Of a stretch of 64,000 nt of DNA, positions 8,336 through 18,827 are shown one piece after another (position 1 is the stretch's first letter; each line of letters opens with the position of its first letter). The DNA comes from Bacteroidales bacterium. Its GTDB lineage: Bacteria > Bacteroidota > Bacteroidia > Bacteroidales > G3-4614. The DNA lies in contig SUXK01000002.1 of assembly GCA_015061035.1 (NCBI GenBank), positions 1 through 64,000 of the forward strand, given 5' to 3'. The notes below the pieces were generated by a model that saw only the letters and a program-made list of their open reading frames with translations, was not told where the DNA came from and ran no database searches. A program made the translations under genes and the position numbers.

Positions 8336-9727
8336 TTACCAACATTCAACGTTGGGGGTATCGAGTTCCTTTATCTGACTCTTTTTAAAGACTGGTGCTT
8401 GTATTCCCTTTTTCTTTTGTGATTTATAGTTATCTAACAATAGATAGGTGTATTTCCCTAATTTTGTTATTGATATTAAGTTTATCAATACTATAAATAT
8501 CATAAACAAATCTGCCATAGCCCATACAACATCTAATGGTATTATTGCTCCTGCCATGACAATGAGTATCATTAATACTCTGAAAATGTTTACCAAAAGA
8601 TTACTATCCTTTATGAAGCGAATATTTGCTTCGCCATAATATGAGTTACTGATACATGTACTGAAGCCAAAGAAGAATATTATTATTGCTATAAAATGAT
8701 ACGCCCAGCCTCCAGTTTTTGCACTTAAAGCATATTGTGTAAGTGCTATACCCTCCAAGTTATCAGGTGCATCTGCACCTCCTATAAATATCAAAAAGGC
8801 CGTACAACTACATATTACCAGAGTATCAACAAATACTCCCATTGCTTGAACAAATCCTTGATTTACCGGATGACTTACATCGGCTGTTGCTGCCGCATTG
8901 GGAGCAGATCCCATACCTGCTTCGTTACTAAACAGTCCTCGTTTTACTCCCATCATAATTGCAGTACCAACACCTCCTGCTACTACTTGATCTACCCCAA
9001 AGGCACTATCTATTATTAGTTTAAAGATTGCTGGTATTTGCCCGATATTTGCCAACACGATTGATACAACTACTAATATGTAGGCGAATGCCATTAGTGG
9101 AACTAAGGTTGATGTTACTTTTGCTACTCTTTCTACTCCTCCAAATATTGTTAATGACATTAAGACACCTATTATTATTGCACTCCATATTGGAGTGATT
9201 CCGAATGCCTGACCTGCCGATATTGCTATAGTATTTGATTGAACCGAACAAATAATAAAACTAAATGTAAGGACTGATAGTATTGCTACTATAACAGCCC
9301 AAGTTTTACTTTTCAATCCTTTGTATATGTAATATGCTGGACCTCCTATAAAGAAGTTTCCGTTGCGTGATTTATAGAGTTGGGCAAGGGTTGATTCAAC
9401 AAACGATGTTGCTGAATTCAGTATTGCCATTACCCACATCCAGAATATAGCACCAGGTCCTCCAATAGTAATTGCTAAAGCAACTCCTGCAAGATTTCCT
9501 ACTCCTACTCTACTTGCTAACGATATTAGAAATGCTTCAACCGAAGAGATTGATCGTCCATCTTTTGATTGCTTTTGAGTTGATCCTTTTAATGTGCGAA
9601 TCATTTCCGGGAACATTGTTATCTGTACGGCTTTGGTTTTGATGGTAAACCATAAGGCAATTACCACCATAACCTCTACCATTATATTATTCCACAAAAA
9701 ATCTACTATCGTTAAAAATAGATCCAT
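8336..9727 (-). CDS. AGCS family alanine/glycine:cation symporter
   Basis: 463 aa multi-TM; GVGNLAGVALAITIGGPGAIFWMW, KRGLFSNEAGMGSAPNAAATA. Confidence 0.92.
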   Translation of the reverse strand: MDLFLTIVDFLWNNIMVEVMVVIALWFTIKTKAVQITMFPEMIRTLKGSTQKQSKDGRSISSVEAFLISLASRVGVGNLAGVALAITIGGPGAIFWMWVMAILNSATSFVESTLAQLYKSRNGNFFIGGPAYYIYKGLKSKTWAVIVAILSVLTFSFIICSVQSNTIAISAGQAFGITPIWSAIIIGVLMSLTIFGGVERVAKVTSTLVPLMAFAYILVVVSIVLANIGQIPAIFKLIIDSAFGVDQVVAGGVGTAIMMGVKRGLFSNEAGMGSAPNAAATADVSHPVNQGFVQAMGVFVDTLVICSCTAFLIFIGGADAPDNLEGIALTQYALSAKTGGWAYHFIAIIIFFFGFSTCISNSYYGEANIRFIKDSNLLVNIFRVLMILIVMAGAIIPLDVVWAMADLFMIFIVLINLISITKLGKYTYLLLDNYKSQKKKGIQAPVFKKSQIKELDTPNVECW

Positions 9728-9733
9728 AAGGTT

Positions 9734-12478
9734 TTATCCTTTTAGTGCTTTTATTCGTTCCTCAATAGATTTGATTTTACTCTCTGCATCGCTCTGTTTT
9801 TTACGCTCCAACTCAACTACTTTTTGAGGTGCATTTGCTACAAATCTTTCGTTTGAGAGTTTACCCATAACGGTTTTCAAGAATCCTTGTTGATATTTTA
9901 AATCTTCTTCAAGTTTCTTTAACTCTGCCTCAACATCAATGTTTCCTTCCATAGGTACAGCATATTCTGTTGTTCCCACCATAAAAGTTATTGATGTTGC
10001 TGACTTCTCTTGAACAACTTCAATTGAAGAAAGGTTTGCCAACTTAACTATTATTGCATCGGCATAATTTTTGTGTTCTCCTAATATCTGCAATGATAGT
10101 TGATTCTTGTTTGGAATATTTTTTTGTAATCTAATTGTTCTTACCCCTGCTATTATATTCTTAGCAACCTCAATATTAGCAACAACTTCATTGTTATATT
10201 CATCAACTTTTGGAAGTTGGGCAATCATTATTGATTCACCTTCTTTTCTTTCTGAAATGTGTTGCCATAACTCCTCTGTGATAAATGGCATAAATGGATG
10301 CAACAAACGCAATAGTATATCAAAGAACTCTAATGTTTTTGCGTATGTTACTCCGTCTATTGGCATGCCGTATGCAGGTTTTATCATTTCGAGATACCAT
10401 GCTGAGAACTCATCCCAGAAGAGTTTATATACTGCCATCAATGCCTCCGACAAACGATATTTTGTAAACAGGTCTGCTACTTCGGCATTTACTTTCTTCA
10501 ACTCTGAATCAAACCACTCTACTGCTATTTTTGCACTCTCAGGTTGTTCTATTGTAGAATCTACTTGCCATCCATTTACAAGACGGAACGCATTCCATAT
10601 TTTATTATTGAAGTTACGTCCTTGCTCACATAGAGCATCATCAAAGAGTATATCGTTTCCAGCAGGTGCCGATAACATCATTCCCATACGAACACCGTCT
10701 GCTCCGTACTTTTCAATTAGGTCAAGAGGATCGGGAGAGTTTCCAAGTGATTTTGACATTTTTCGTCCAATCTTATCACGAACAATTCCAGTGAAATATA
10801 CATTCTTAAATGGCATATCTCCTTTATACTCATATCCTGCCATAATCATACGTGCTACCCAGAAGAAGATAATATCTGGACCTGTTACAAGATCACTTGT
10901 GGGATAGTAGTAATTTATCTCTTCGTTATTTGGATTGTTAATTCCGTCAAATAGAGATATTGGCCATAACCATGATGAGAACCATGTATCAAGAGCATCA
11001 TCATCATGACGTAATTGTTCTTTAGTTACATTCTCATACCCTTCTATTGCTTTCGCCAACTCTAACGCCTTATCAATATTTTCGGCAACAACATATCTCT
11101 CCTCTTCGCCTTCGGCTGTTGGCAAGAAGTATGCAGGTATGCGATGTCCCCACCATAATTGACGGCTAATACACCAATCCTGTATATTCTCTAACCAGTT
11201 TTGATAAGTTGTTTTATATTTTGCAGGATAGAATTTTAATTCATCATTCATTACTGGTGGTAATGCAATGTCGGCAAAGTGTTTCATCTTCAAGAACCAT
11301 TGCATACATAAGCGTGGCTCTACTGCTGTATCAGCATTACGTTCAGAGTATCCTACTTTATTATCGTAATCTTCAACCTTTTCAAGAAGTCCGGCACTCT
11401 CTAAATCTTTTACTATTAGTTTACGAACCTCCATACGATCCATACCTACATACATTCCTGCTGCTTCACTTATTGTTGCATCAGCATTGAATATATCAAT
11501 AGTTTCAAGGTTGTGAGTTTTACCCAACATATAGTCGTTTGTATCGTGGGCCGGAGTTACTTTCAAGCATCCTGTTCCAAACTCAATCTCTACATAGCGG
11601 TCTTCAATAACAGGTATTACTCTGTTTACCAAAGGGACTATTACCTTTTTACCTTTTAACCAAGAGTTTTTAGGGTCTTTGGGGTTGATACACATTGCTG
11701 TATCTCCCATTATAGTTTCAGGACGTGTTGTTGCGACAACTGCATAACGGCGACCTTGCTCATCGCGATGCAGGATTTGATATTTTACTGTTGCATCAAA
11801 AGCATCTGTTGGTTTTAGAGTTACAGCATCATTCTCTTCTCCATCAGTTGAACCTGCTGGTTCATCAACATAGTAACGAAGATAGTATAGTTTGCTCTTT
11901 TCATCCTTATAGATTACCTCCTCGTTGCTGAGTGCTGTTTGTGCCTTGGGATCCCAGTTTACCATTCTCAAACCGCGATATATTAAGCCTTTATTATACA
12001 AGTCAACAAATACTTTTATAACACTCTCACTACGTTTTTCATCCATAGTAAAGGCTGTTCTGTCCCAATCGCAACTTGCTCCAAGTTTACGCAATTGTTT
12101 GAGAATTATGCCACCATGCTCTTCGGTCCATTCCCATGCGTGTTTCAAAAATTCATCGCGAGTTAGATCACTCTTTTTAATTCCTTGCTCCGCTAATTTT
12201 TTAACAACTTTAGCCTCTGTTGCTATTGATGCGTGGTCGGTACCAGGAACCCAACATGCGTTCTTGCCCTCCATTCTTGCACGGCGGACTAATATATCTT
12301 GAATTGTATTGTTTAGCATGTGTCCCATATGTAACACACCCGTTACATTTGGTGGGGGTATTACTACTGTATATGGTTCTCTACTATCGGGAGTTGATTT
12401 AAACAAATTATTGTTTAACCAATATTCATACCACTTCTTCTCTACCTCTGAAGGATCGTACTTTGATGCTATTTCCAT
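9734..12478 (-). CDS. valS: Valyl-tRNA synthetase
   Basis: 914 aa; [32 protein letters not shown]-terminal coiled coil. Confidence 0.97.
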   Translation of the reverse strand: MEIASKYDPSEVEKKWYEYWLNNNLFKSTPDSREPYTVVIPPPNVTGVLHMGHMLNNTIQDILVRRARMEGKNACWVPGTDHASIATEAKVVKKLAEQGIKKSDLTRDEFLKHAWEWTEEHGGIILKQLRKLGASCDWDRTAFTMDEKRSESVIKVFVDLYNKGLIYRGLRMVNWDPKAQTALSNEEVIYKDEKSKLYYLRYYVDEPAGSTDGEENDAVTLKPTDAFDATVKYQILHRDEQGRRYAVVATTRPETIMGDTAMCINPKDPKNSWLKGKKVIVPLVNRVIPVIEDRYVEIEFGTGCLKVTPAHDTNDYMLGKTHNLETIDIFNADATISEAAGMYVGMDRMEVRKLIVKDLESAGLLEKVEDYDNKVGYSERNADTAVEPRLCMQWFLKMKHFADIALPPVMNDELKFYPAKYKTTYQNWLENIQDWCISRQLWWGHRIPAYFLPTAEGEEERYVVAENIDKALELAKAIEGYENVTKEQLRHDDDALDTWFSSWLWPISLFDGINNPNNEEINYYYPTSDLVTGPDIIFFWVARMIMAGYEYKGDMPFKNVYFTGIVRDKIGRKMSKSLGNSPDPLDLIEKYGADGVRMGMMLSAPAGNDILFDDALCEQGRNFNNKIWNAFRLVNGWQVDSTIEQPESAKIAVEWFDSELKKVNAEVADLFTKYRLSEALMAVYKLFWDEFSAWYLEMIKPAYGMPIDGVTYAKTLEFFDILLRLLHPFMPFITEELWQHISERKEGESIMIAQLPKVDEYNNEVVANIEVAKNIIAGVRTIRLQKNIPNKNQLSLQILGEHKNYADAIIVKLANLSSIEVVQEKSATSITFMVGTTEYAVPMEGNIDVEAELKKLEEDLKYQQGFLKTVMGKLSNERFVANAPQKVVELERKKQSDAESKIKSIEERIKALKG

Positions 12479-12500
12479 TTGTCTTATATAAATGCAATAA

Positions 12501-12531
12501 GGAGTTGAGTAAAAAAATTTTATTCAACTCC
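12501..12531 (-). terminator. Intercistronic stem-loop between rpoZ-like gene and valS
   Basis: GGAGTTGA...TCAACTCC inverted repeat. Confidence 0.5.
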
Positions 12532-12563
12532 AATATTTAATATTCTTTACGTTATACTCTATA

Positions 12564-12908
12564 TTAATCTTTTTTTAGAGTCATTTCCTCATCTGCACTG
12601 CGGAAATATACCTCACCTTTTTTATACTCCTCTATTGCTATTAGAGTTGGTTTAGGCATACGCTCATAGTATTTTGAGATTTCTATTTGCTCGCGATTTT
12701 CAAATACTTCCTCTAACGAGTTGTCAGATGCAGAAGATGCATAATCTTGTAATTTTTTCTCTAAATCAGTTTTTATCTCCGCAGCAATTTGGTTTGCTCT
12801 TTTTGAGATAATTGCTACTGTCTCATAAATGTTTTCTGTGTCTTTACACAACTCCATTGTGTCGCGTGTTACTGTTGTTGTTGGAGCATTTACTTTCTTG
12901 AAATCCAT
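12564..12908 (-). CDS. rpoZ: RNA polymerase omega-like subunit (Bacteroidetes Rpb6/RpoZ type)
   Basis: MDFKKVNAPTTTVTRDTMELCKDTENIYETVAIISKRANQIAAEIKTDLEKKL; located directly downstream of bamD. Confidence 0.75.
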   Translation of the reverse strand: MDFKKVNAPTTTVTRDTMELCKDTENIYETVAIISKRANQIAAEIKTDLEKKLQDYASSASDNSLEEVFENREQIEISKYYERMPKPTLIAIEEYKKGEVYFRSADEEMTLKKD

Positions 12909-12920
12909 ATCTAATTTTTG

Positions 12921-13730
12921 TTAATCGTTTACGTATTTTTGTGCTACTTTTAAAATTTTATCTGCCTCTTTTTTATATTTTCCCTCTGGAAACTCGTTTA
13001 CATAGTTATAATATTCATCTACTACACCTCTGAAACGATCTTTCTTTTTCTCTATCACACTCTTAACTGCTTCTTGATACCTTGAGCGCAATATCATCAT
13101 TTCAAAATCTTCTTTGTACTTTGTATAGGGATAATCCATTATGGCATTATTTGCAGTTATTATTGCTGCTTGATAATTATTGCCTCGATAATCTCCTAAA
13201 TTATAATAGAGTTTTACTGTCAACAGCTCTTTTTCTGCTAACTTTTCTTGAAGTTCAAATATCAGATTTTGAATCTCCTCAGCCTTATCACTTTGAGGAT
13301 AGTAATCTAAGAAGTTCTTTAATTCATCTATTGCTTTATAAGTATCGGTTTGATCCAACTTTGGCTCGGGCGATGCTTTAGAATATCCTATTCCTGTGTA
13401 ATATCTTGCCAACTCTGCATATTCTCCACGGGGATAGTTTCTGTAATATGCCTCAAAATATGCTCCTGATGATTGATAATCTTTTTGCATATAGGCACTT
13501 TGTGCAAGTAAATACAATGATTCTTCTGCCTTATCAGTACCTTTATAAAGAGTTATCACATCTTTCAGCAAATTATATGTTCTTGCATATTTACCCTGCT
13601 CAAAATATGTTTTAGCATACTCATATCGTAACTCGTAATCGGTACTTTTTAATAATTTATTATACTCGTTACACGAGGTTACAACTATACAAATTGCTAA
13701 TAGTGATAATATTTTTGCTATCTTAGACAT
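12921..13730 (-). CDS. bamD: Outer membrane protein assembly factor BamD
   Basis: Lipobox SCNEYNKLLKSTDYELRYEYAKTYFEQGKYARTYNLLKDV with TPR-like repeats. Start at ATG; the track start is a TTG. Confidence 0.9.
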   Translation of the reverse strand: MSKIAKILSLLAICIVVTSCNEYNKLLKSTDYELRYEYAKTYFEQGKYARTYNLLKDVITLYKGTDKAEESLYLLAQSAYMQKDYQSSGAYFEAYYRNYPRGEYAELARYYTGIGYSKASPEPKLDQTDTYKAIDELKNFLDYYPQSDKAEEIQNLIFELQEKLAEKELLTVKLYYNLGDYRGNNYQAAIITANNAIMDYPYTKYKEDFEMMILRSRYQEAVKSVIEKKKDRFRGVVDEYYNYVNEFPEGKYKKEADKILKVAQKYVND

Positions 13731-13849
13731 AATTCGGTGCAAATTTACAAAAAAATAACCTAATTACAAATGAGAAATGTGTTTTTGTGCATTTTTATAT
13801 TCTAATTAACTTATTACCTATAAACAATGTTATTTTGGTAAGGTTTTGC

Positions 13850-13857
13850 TATCTTTG
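13850..13857 (+). promoter_or_regulatory. Candidate -7 element for uvrB
   Basis: TATCTTTG matches Bacteroidetes TAnnTTTG; no good -33 TTTG at the expected spacing. Confidence 0.45.
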
Positions 13858-13875
13858 TAAATTGATTGTTTTTAT

Positions 13876-15912
13876 ATGGACTTTATTCTAAAATCGGATT
13901 TTAAACCTACAGGGGATCAGCCTGAAGCAATTAAAACTCTTGTTGAAGGTATAGAACAGGGATTACCTGCCCAGACTCTACTTGGAGTTACGGGATCGGG
14001 TAAAACTTTTACTATGGCCAACGTTATCAAAGAGGTAAAAAAACCAACTCTGATTTTAAGCCATAATAAAACTCTTGCCGCTCAACTTTATAATGAATTT
14101 AAAGGTTTCTTTCCTGAGAATGCAGTTGAGTATTTTGTTTCGTATTACGACTACTACCAACCCGAGGCTTATATTCCAAGTTCTGATTTATATATTGAAA
14201 AAGACCTTGCTATAAACGAAGAGATTGACAGGCTGAGATTGTCAACTACCTCTGCTCTCCTTTCTGGCAGAAGAGATGTTGTTGTAGTTTCATCAGTATC
14301 ATGTCTTTATGGCATTGGAAATCCACAAGATTTTAACAGCAATCTTCTTCACATTAGTTGTGGTGACAAAATGGAACGCAACAACTTTTTAAGATTATTG
14401 GTTGATGCTCTGTATTCAAGGAATGAGAGTGAAGTTGTCAGAGGTACTTTCAGAGTCAAAGGTGACACAGTTGATATTTATCTTGCATACGATAACATTA
14501 TTTTACGTGTTATGTTCTGGGGTGAAGAGATTGACTCAATTGAGACAATTGATCCTTCAAACGGAAGAGTAACAGGTAATTTTTCTTCATTTAACATATA
14601 TCCTGCTAATCTTTTTATTACATCCAAAGAGCGTATAGATAAGGCTCTTGCTCAAATTGATATAGATTTGAGCAGACAGGTTGTATTCTTTAATAGCGTT
14701 GCTAAAGAGGTTGAGGCAAAAAGAATATATGAACGTGTATCGTACGATATGGAGATGATTAAAGAGATTGGATATTGCTCTGGGATTGAAAACTATTCAA
14801 GATATTTTGATGGGAGAGAAGAGGGCTCTCGCCCATTCTGCTTGCTTGATTATTTCCCAAAAGATTTTTTACTTATCATAGATGAAAGTCACGTTACAGT
14901 TCCTCAAATTAGGGGTATGTATGGTGGCGACCATTCTCGCAAACTAAATTTGGTTGAATATGGTTTTAGACTTCCTGCAGCAATAGATAACAGACCTCTT
15001 AAGTTTGATGAATTTGAGGCACTTACTCCTCAAACTATTTATGTTAGCGCAACTCCTGCTGATTATGAGTTAGAAAAGTCAGAAGGAGTAGTTGTTGAAC
15101 AGATTATCAGACCAACAGGGCTTTTAGACCCTATTATTGAAGTTAGGTCAAGCCTTAACCAAATTGATGATATGCTTGAGGAGATTCAACTCCGCATTGA
15201 GCGCAACGAGAGGGTTATGGTTACAACTCTGACAAAGAGAATGGCTGAAGAACTAAACTCTTATCTATTACGCTCTGGTATTAGAAGCAACTATATTCAC
15301 TCTGATGTTGAAACTTTTGACCGCGTTGAAATTTTAGCAGGTTTAAGAAATGGTGCATACGATGTTTTGATTGGTGTAAATCTTTTAAGAGAAGGTTTGG
15401 ATTTACCAGAGGTATCTCTTATGATTATTTTAGATGCTGATAAAGATGGTTTCTTGAGAAATGAAAGAGCATTAACTCAAACTGCAGGAAGGGTTGCTCG
15501 AAACATTAACGGTATGGTTATTATGTATGCCGACAAGATTACCAAAAGCATGAAAAAAACAATAGATGAAACTAATCGAAGACGGGAGAAACAGATGAAA
15601 TACAATAAAGAGCATGGCATCACTCCTCAAGCAATAAAGAAATCGCAAACATCTGTATTGGCGGGAAGTAGTTCTTCTAAAATTAAGGATAATATTGCAA
15701 TATATAATAAAGAGTTTGATAACGAAGTTAATATTGCCGCAGATCCTATTGTTGCATATATGGACAAAGAGTCTTTGAAGGCATCTATTGAGAAGTGCAG
15801 AGAATCAATGGGAAAAGCAGCAAAAGAGTTAGATTTTATTGAGGCCGCCCGATTGAGAGATGAGTTATTAAAATTAGAGCAGTTATATAAAGAGAAATTT
15901 GTAGAGAGTTAA
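13876..15912 (+). CDS. uvrB: Excinuclease ABC subunit B
   Basis: 678 aa; GVTGSGKTFTMANVI, YVSATPADYE, C-terminal UVR motif. Confidence 0.97.
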   Translation: MDFILKSDFKPTGDQPEAIKTLVEGIEQGLPAQTLLGVTGSGKTFTMANVIKEVKKPTLILSHNKTLAAQLYNEFKGFFPENAVEYFVSYYDYYQPEAYIPSSDLYIEKDLAINEEIDRLRLSTTSALLSGRRDVVVVSSVSCLYGIGNPQDFNSNLLHISCGDKMERNNFLRLLVDALYSRNESEVVRGTFRVKGDTVDIYLAYDNIILRVMFWGEEIDSIETIDPSNGRVTGNFSSFNIYPANLFITSKERIDKALAQIDIDLSRQVVFFNSVAKEVEAKRIYERVSYDMEMIKEIGYCSGIENYSRYFDGREEGSRPFCLLDYFPKDFLLIIDESHVTVPQIRGMYGGDHSRKLNLVEYGFRLPAAIDNRPLKFDEFEALTPQTIYVSATPADYELEKSEGVVVEQIIRPTGLLDPIIEVRSSLNQIDDMLEEIQLRIERNERVMVTTLTKRMAEELNSYLLRSGIRSNYIHSDVETFDRVEILAGLRNGAYDVLIGVNLLREGLDLPEVSLMIILDADKDGFLRNERALTQTAGRVARNINGMVIMYADKITKSMKKTIDETNRRREKQMKYNKEHGITPQAIKKSQTSVLAGSSSSKIKDNIAIYNKEFDNEVNIAADPIVAYMDKESLKASIEKCRESMGKAAKELDFIEAARLRDELLKLEQLYKEKFVES

Positions 15913-15913
15913 T

Positions 15914-17755
15914 ATGGCACACAATAATAAACCTGATTTAAAATTATGGTTACCAACCACAAAAAAAGAGATGGATATTCGTGGTTGGGACTATGTTGAT
16001 GTTATTATTTTTAGTGGTGATGCATACGTTGATCACCCTTCGTTTGGTGCCGCTGTTATAGGTAGAACTCTCGAAGCAGAGGGTTTACGTGTTGCCATTG
16101 TTCCTCAACCTAATTGGCGTGATGATTTACGCGATTTTAAGAAGTTAGGAAAACCTCGTTTATTCTTTGGTGTATCGGCTGGTGCAATGGACTCTATGGT
16201 CAATCACTACACTGCAAACAAAAGACTTAGAAGCGATGATGCCTACACCCCCGATGGCAAGGCTGGTATGCGCCCCGACTACCCCACTATTGTTTATAGT
16301 AATATCTTAAAAGAGTTATATCCCGATACTCCAATAGTTATTGGAGGTATTGAGGCATCAATGAGAAGATTGGCTCATTACGACTACTGGCAAGACTCAT
16401 TTAGAAAGAGTATTTTGATTGATAGCAAGGCTGATATTCTTGTTTACGGTATGGGCGAAAAACCTATTAAAGCAATTGCAAAGGAGTTGGCTGATGGTAA
16501 AAATATATCTGAACTTAAAGATATTCCTCAAACCGCAGTTTTAACAAGTGTTGACTCAACTAAAAATGATGATAAGAATATTACTCTACACTCATATGAG
16601 GTTTGTCTAAAAGATAAACGCAAGGATGCTGAGAATTTTAAAATAATTGATGAAGAGAGTAATCGTATAACCGATATTACCCTTTGGCAGAGTTACAAAA
16701 ATTGTGCAGTAAAGGTTAATCCTCCTTTTGAGCCTATGAGCGAGGAGGAGATTGATGCTTCGTTTGATTTGCCATACACAAGACTACCTCACCCAAAATA
16801 TTCAGGAAAGAGTTTATCTGCATACGAAATGATAAAATTCTCTGTTAATCTGCACAGAGGTTGTTTTGGTGGATGTGCATTTTGTGCCATTGCGGCTCAT
16901 CAAGGAAAACATATTACTTCGCGTTCGGAACGTTCAGTTTTAGAAGAGGTTAAACAACTTACATTAATGTCCGACTTTAAGGGGTATTTATCTGATTTAG
17001 GTGGTCCATCTGCCAATATGTATAAAATGGGTGGCAAGAACAAAGATATGTGCAAAAGATGTAAACGACCATCATGCTTACACCCCAAGATGTGTAAAAA
17101 CTTAAAGTGCGATCACTCTCATCTTATTAACTTGTATAAGAAAGTTGATGCTATTAAAGGTATTAAAAAGAGTTTTATTGGCAGTGGTATAAGGTATGAT
17201 ATGCTTATACATAGATATGATGATGAGAATATGAATATTGCTGCCAAACAATATACCGAAGAGGTTATCAGCAAACACGTTTCAGGTCGTTTAAAGGTTG
17301 CTCCTGAACATACATCTGATAGCGTTCTTAACATAATGAGAAAACCTTCATTTGCTCTGTTTGGTGAGTTTAGAAAGATATTTGACAAAACCAATATTAA
17401 ATATGGTCTAAACCAACAAATCATCCCGTACTTTATATCGAGCCATCCGGGATGTTCTCTCGTTGATATGGCTGAACTTGCCGTTATTACAAAAGGATTG
17501 GATTTTAAACTTGAGCAGGTACAAGACTTTACTCCTACTCCAATGACTCTTTCAACAGAGATATTTTATACTGGTATAAATCCTTATACTGGCGAGGAGG
17601 TATATACCGCTAAACGCAAAGAGGATAAACTTGCTCAACGTGAATTTTTCTTTTGGTATAAACCTGAAAACAGAAACAATATAAGAAATACCCTTAAACG
17701 TATTGGCAGGGAGGATTTAGCAAACAAACTTCTTGGCAACAAAAAGAGAAAGTAA
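15914..17755 (+). CDS. YgiQ family radical SAM protein
   Basis: 613 aa; radical SAM motif RGCFGGCAFCAIAAHQGK; MRRLAHYDYWQDSFRKSIL. Confidence 0.93.
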   Translation: MAHNNKPDLKLWLPTTKKEMDIRGWDYVDVIIFSGDAYVDHPSFGAAVIGRTLEAEGLRVAIVPQPNWRDDLRDFKKLGKPRLFFGVSAGAMDSMVNHYTANKRLRSDDAYTPDGKAGMRPDYPTIVYSNILKELYPDTPIVIGGIEASMRRLAHYDYWQDSFRKSILIDSKADILVYGMGEKPIKAIAKELADGKNISELKDIPQTAVLTSVDSTKNDDKNITLHSYEVCLKDKRKDAENFKIIDEESNRITDITLWQSYKNCAVKVNPPFEPMSEEEIDASFDLPYTRLPHPKYSGKSLSAYEMIKFSVNLHRGCFGGCAFCAIAAHQGKHITSRSERSVLEEVKQLTLMSDFKGYLSDLGGPSANMYKMGGKNKDMCKRCKRPSCLHPKMCKNLKCDHSHLINLYKKVDAIKGIKKSFIGSGIRYDMLIHRYDDENMNIAAKQYTEEVISKHVSGRLKVAPEHTSDSVLNIMRKPSFALFGEFRKIFDKTNIKYGLNQQIIPYFISSHPGCSLVDMAELAVITKGLDFKLEQVQDFTPTPMTLSTEIFYTGINPYTGEEVYTAKRKEDKLAQREFFFWYKPENRNNIRNTLKRIGREDLANKLLGNKKRK

Positions 17756-17878
17756 ATATTAGTTGTCGGCTACGACCAACTACGGAGAGTTAATAGTTAA
17801 CCTATATTCGCTCATTGATACTGTTCACACGCAACAATATTTAAACAAGCATATTGGTGTATTAATATATTCGTTTAT

Positions 17879-18790
17879 TCACAGCTTTGTTAGGTCTAAT
17901 ATTCTTGCGACTTTTTCATCAAGAGGCAGATTATAATCTATCCAGTTGATTTTAAAGCCTCTGCGTTCCATACCTCTGAACCATGTCATTTGACGTTTTG
18001 CGAATTGATGAATGGCTATCTCCAACCCCGACACCATCTGCTCATACGTTGTTTTTCCGATAACGTATTCGGTTAGATATTTATACTCTAACCCATAATA
18101 GATTAAATCCTCTGGGACTATTCCTTCGTTAAGCAAAGACTCCACCTCGGCAACCATACCATCCTCTAAACGTTGATGCAAACGCTTGGAGATATTTGCT
18201 CTGCGTGTTTCCCTATCAATATCAATAGCAACGAGTAATGTATCAAGGGGAATGTCTTCTAACTCTGGCTGAGGTAATGTTTTGTAATATTCCGCTATCT
18301 CTATTGCTCTTATTGCTCGTTTGCAACTGTCAACGTCGGTTGTGTTGTGCAGTGTTTTGTATTGCGATAATATTGCGGTAAGTTCCTCTAAAGTTTTATC
18401 AGCGAGCGAGTCCCTAAGTTCTTTATTTTCGGGCACCTCAGGCATTGCATACCCTTTTAGTACAGTTTCAATATATAGTCCTGTTCCCCCGCAGATTATT
18501 GGGAGTTTGCCTCTTGACTGAATATCTTTTAGAGCATTTGTAAAATCCCTTTTATATTGGTATAGATTGTATTTATATCCTGGCTCACAAATATCAATAA
18601 GGTGATAGGGTATCTGCTTTCCGTTACAGGTATATTCGCTTATATCTTTTCCTGTTCCCAAATCCATACGACGGTAAATCTGACGTGAATCAGCAGAGAT
18701 TATCTCACCTCCTGTTTCGTATGCCAATTTAACTGCTAATGATGTTTTTCCGGATGCTGTTACTCCTATTATGCTTATAGTTTCTGCCAT
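17879..18790 (-). CDS. miaA: tRNA dimethylallyltransferase
   Basis: GVTASGKTSLAVKLA, ISADSRQIYRRMDLGTGKD, KRQMTWFRG. Confidence 0.94.
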   Translation of the reverse strand: MAETISIIGVTASGKTSLAVKLAYETGGEIISADSRQIYRRMDLGTGKDISEYTCNGKQIPYHLIDICEPGYKYNLYQYKRDFTNALKDIQSRGKLPIICGGTGLYIETVLKGYAMPEVPENKELRDSLADKTLEELTAILSQYKTLHNTTDVDSCKRAIRAIEIAEYYKTLPQPELEDIPLDTLLVAIDIDRETRRANISKRLHQRLEDGMVAEVESLLNEGIVPEDLIYYGLEYKYLTEYVIGKTTYEQMVSGLEIAIHQFAKRQMTWFRGMERRGFKINWIDYNLPLDEKVARILDLTKL

Positions 18791-18827
18791 TACTTAATCA
18801 ATCTAAGAAAACCTAAAGATATATATC

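Noticed and set aside
10107-10907. 266-aa plus-strand ORF
   Set aside because: Antisense to valS, with no recognisable domain; the sense frame is a clear aminoacyl-tRNA synthetase.
17761-17781. AGTTGTCGGCTACGACCAACT hairpin after the YgiQ-family gene
   Set aside because: Imperfect and without a U-tract; too weak to call a terminator.
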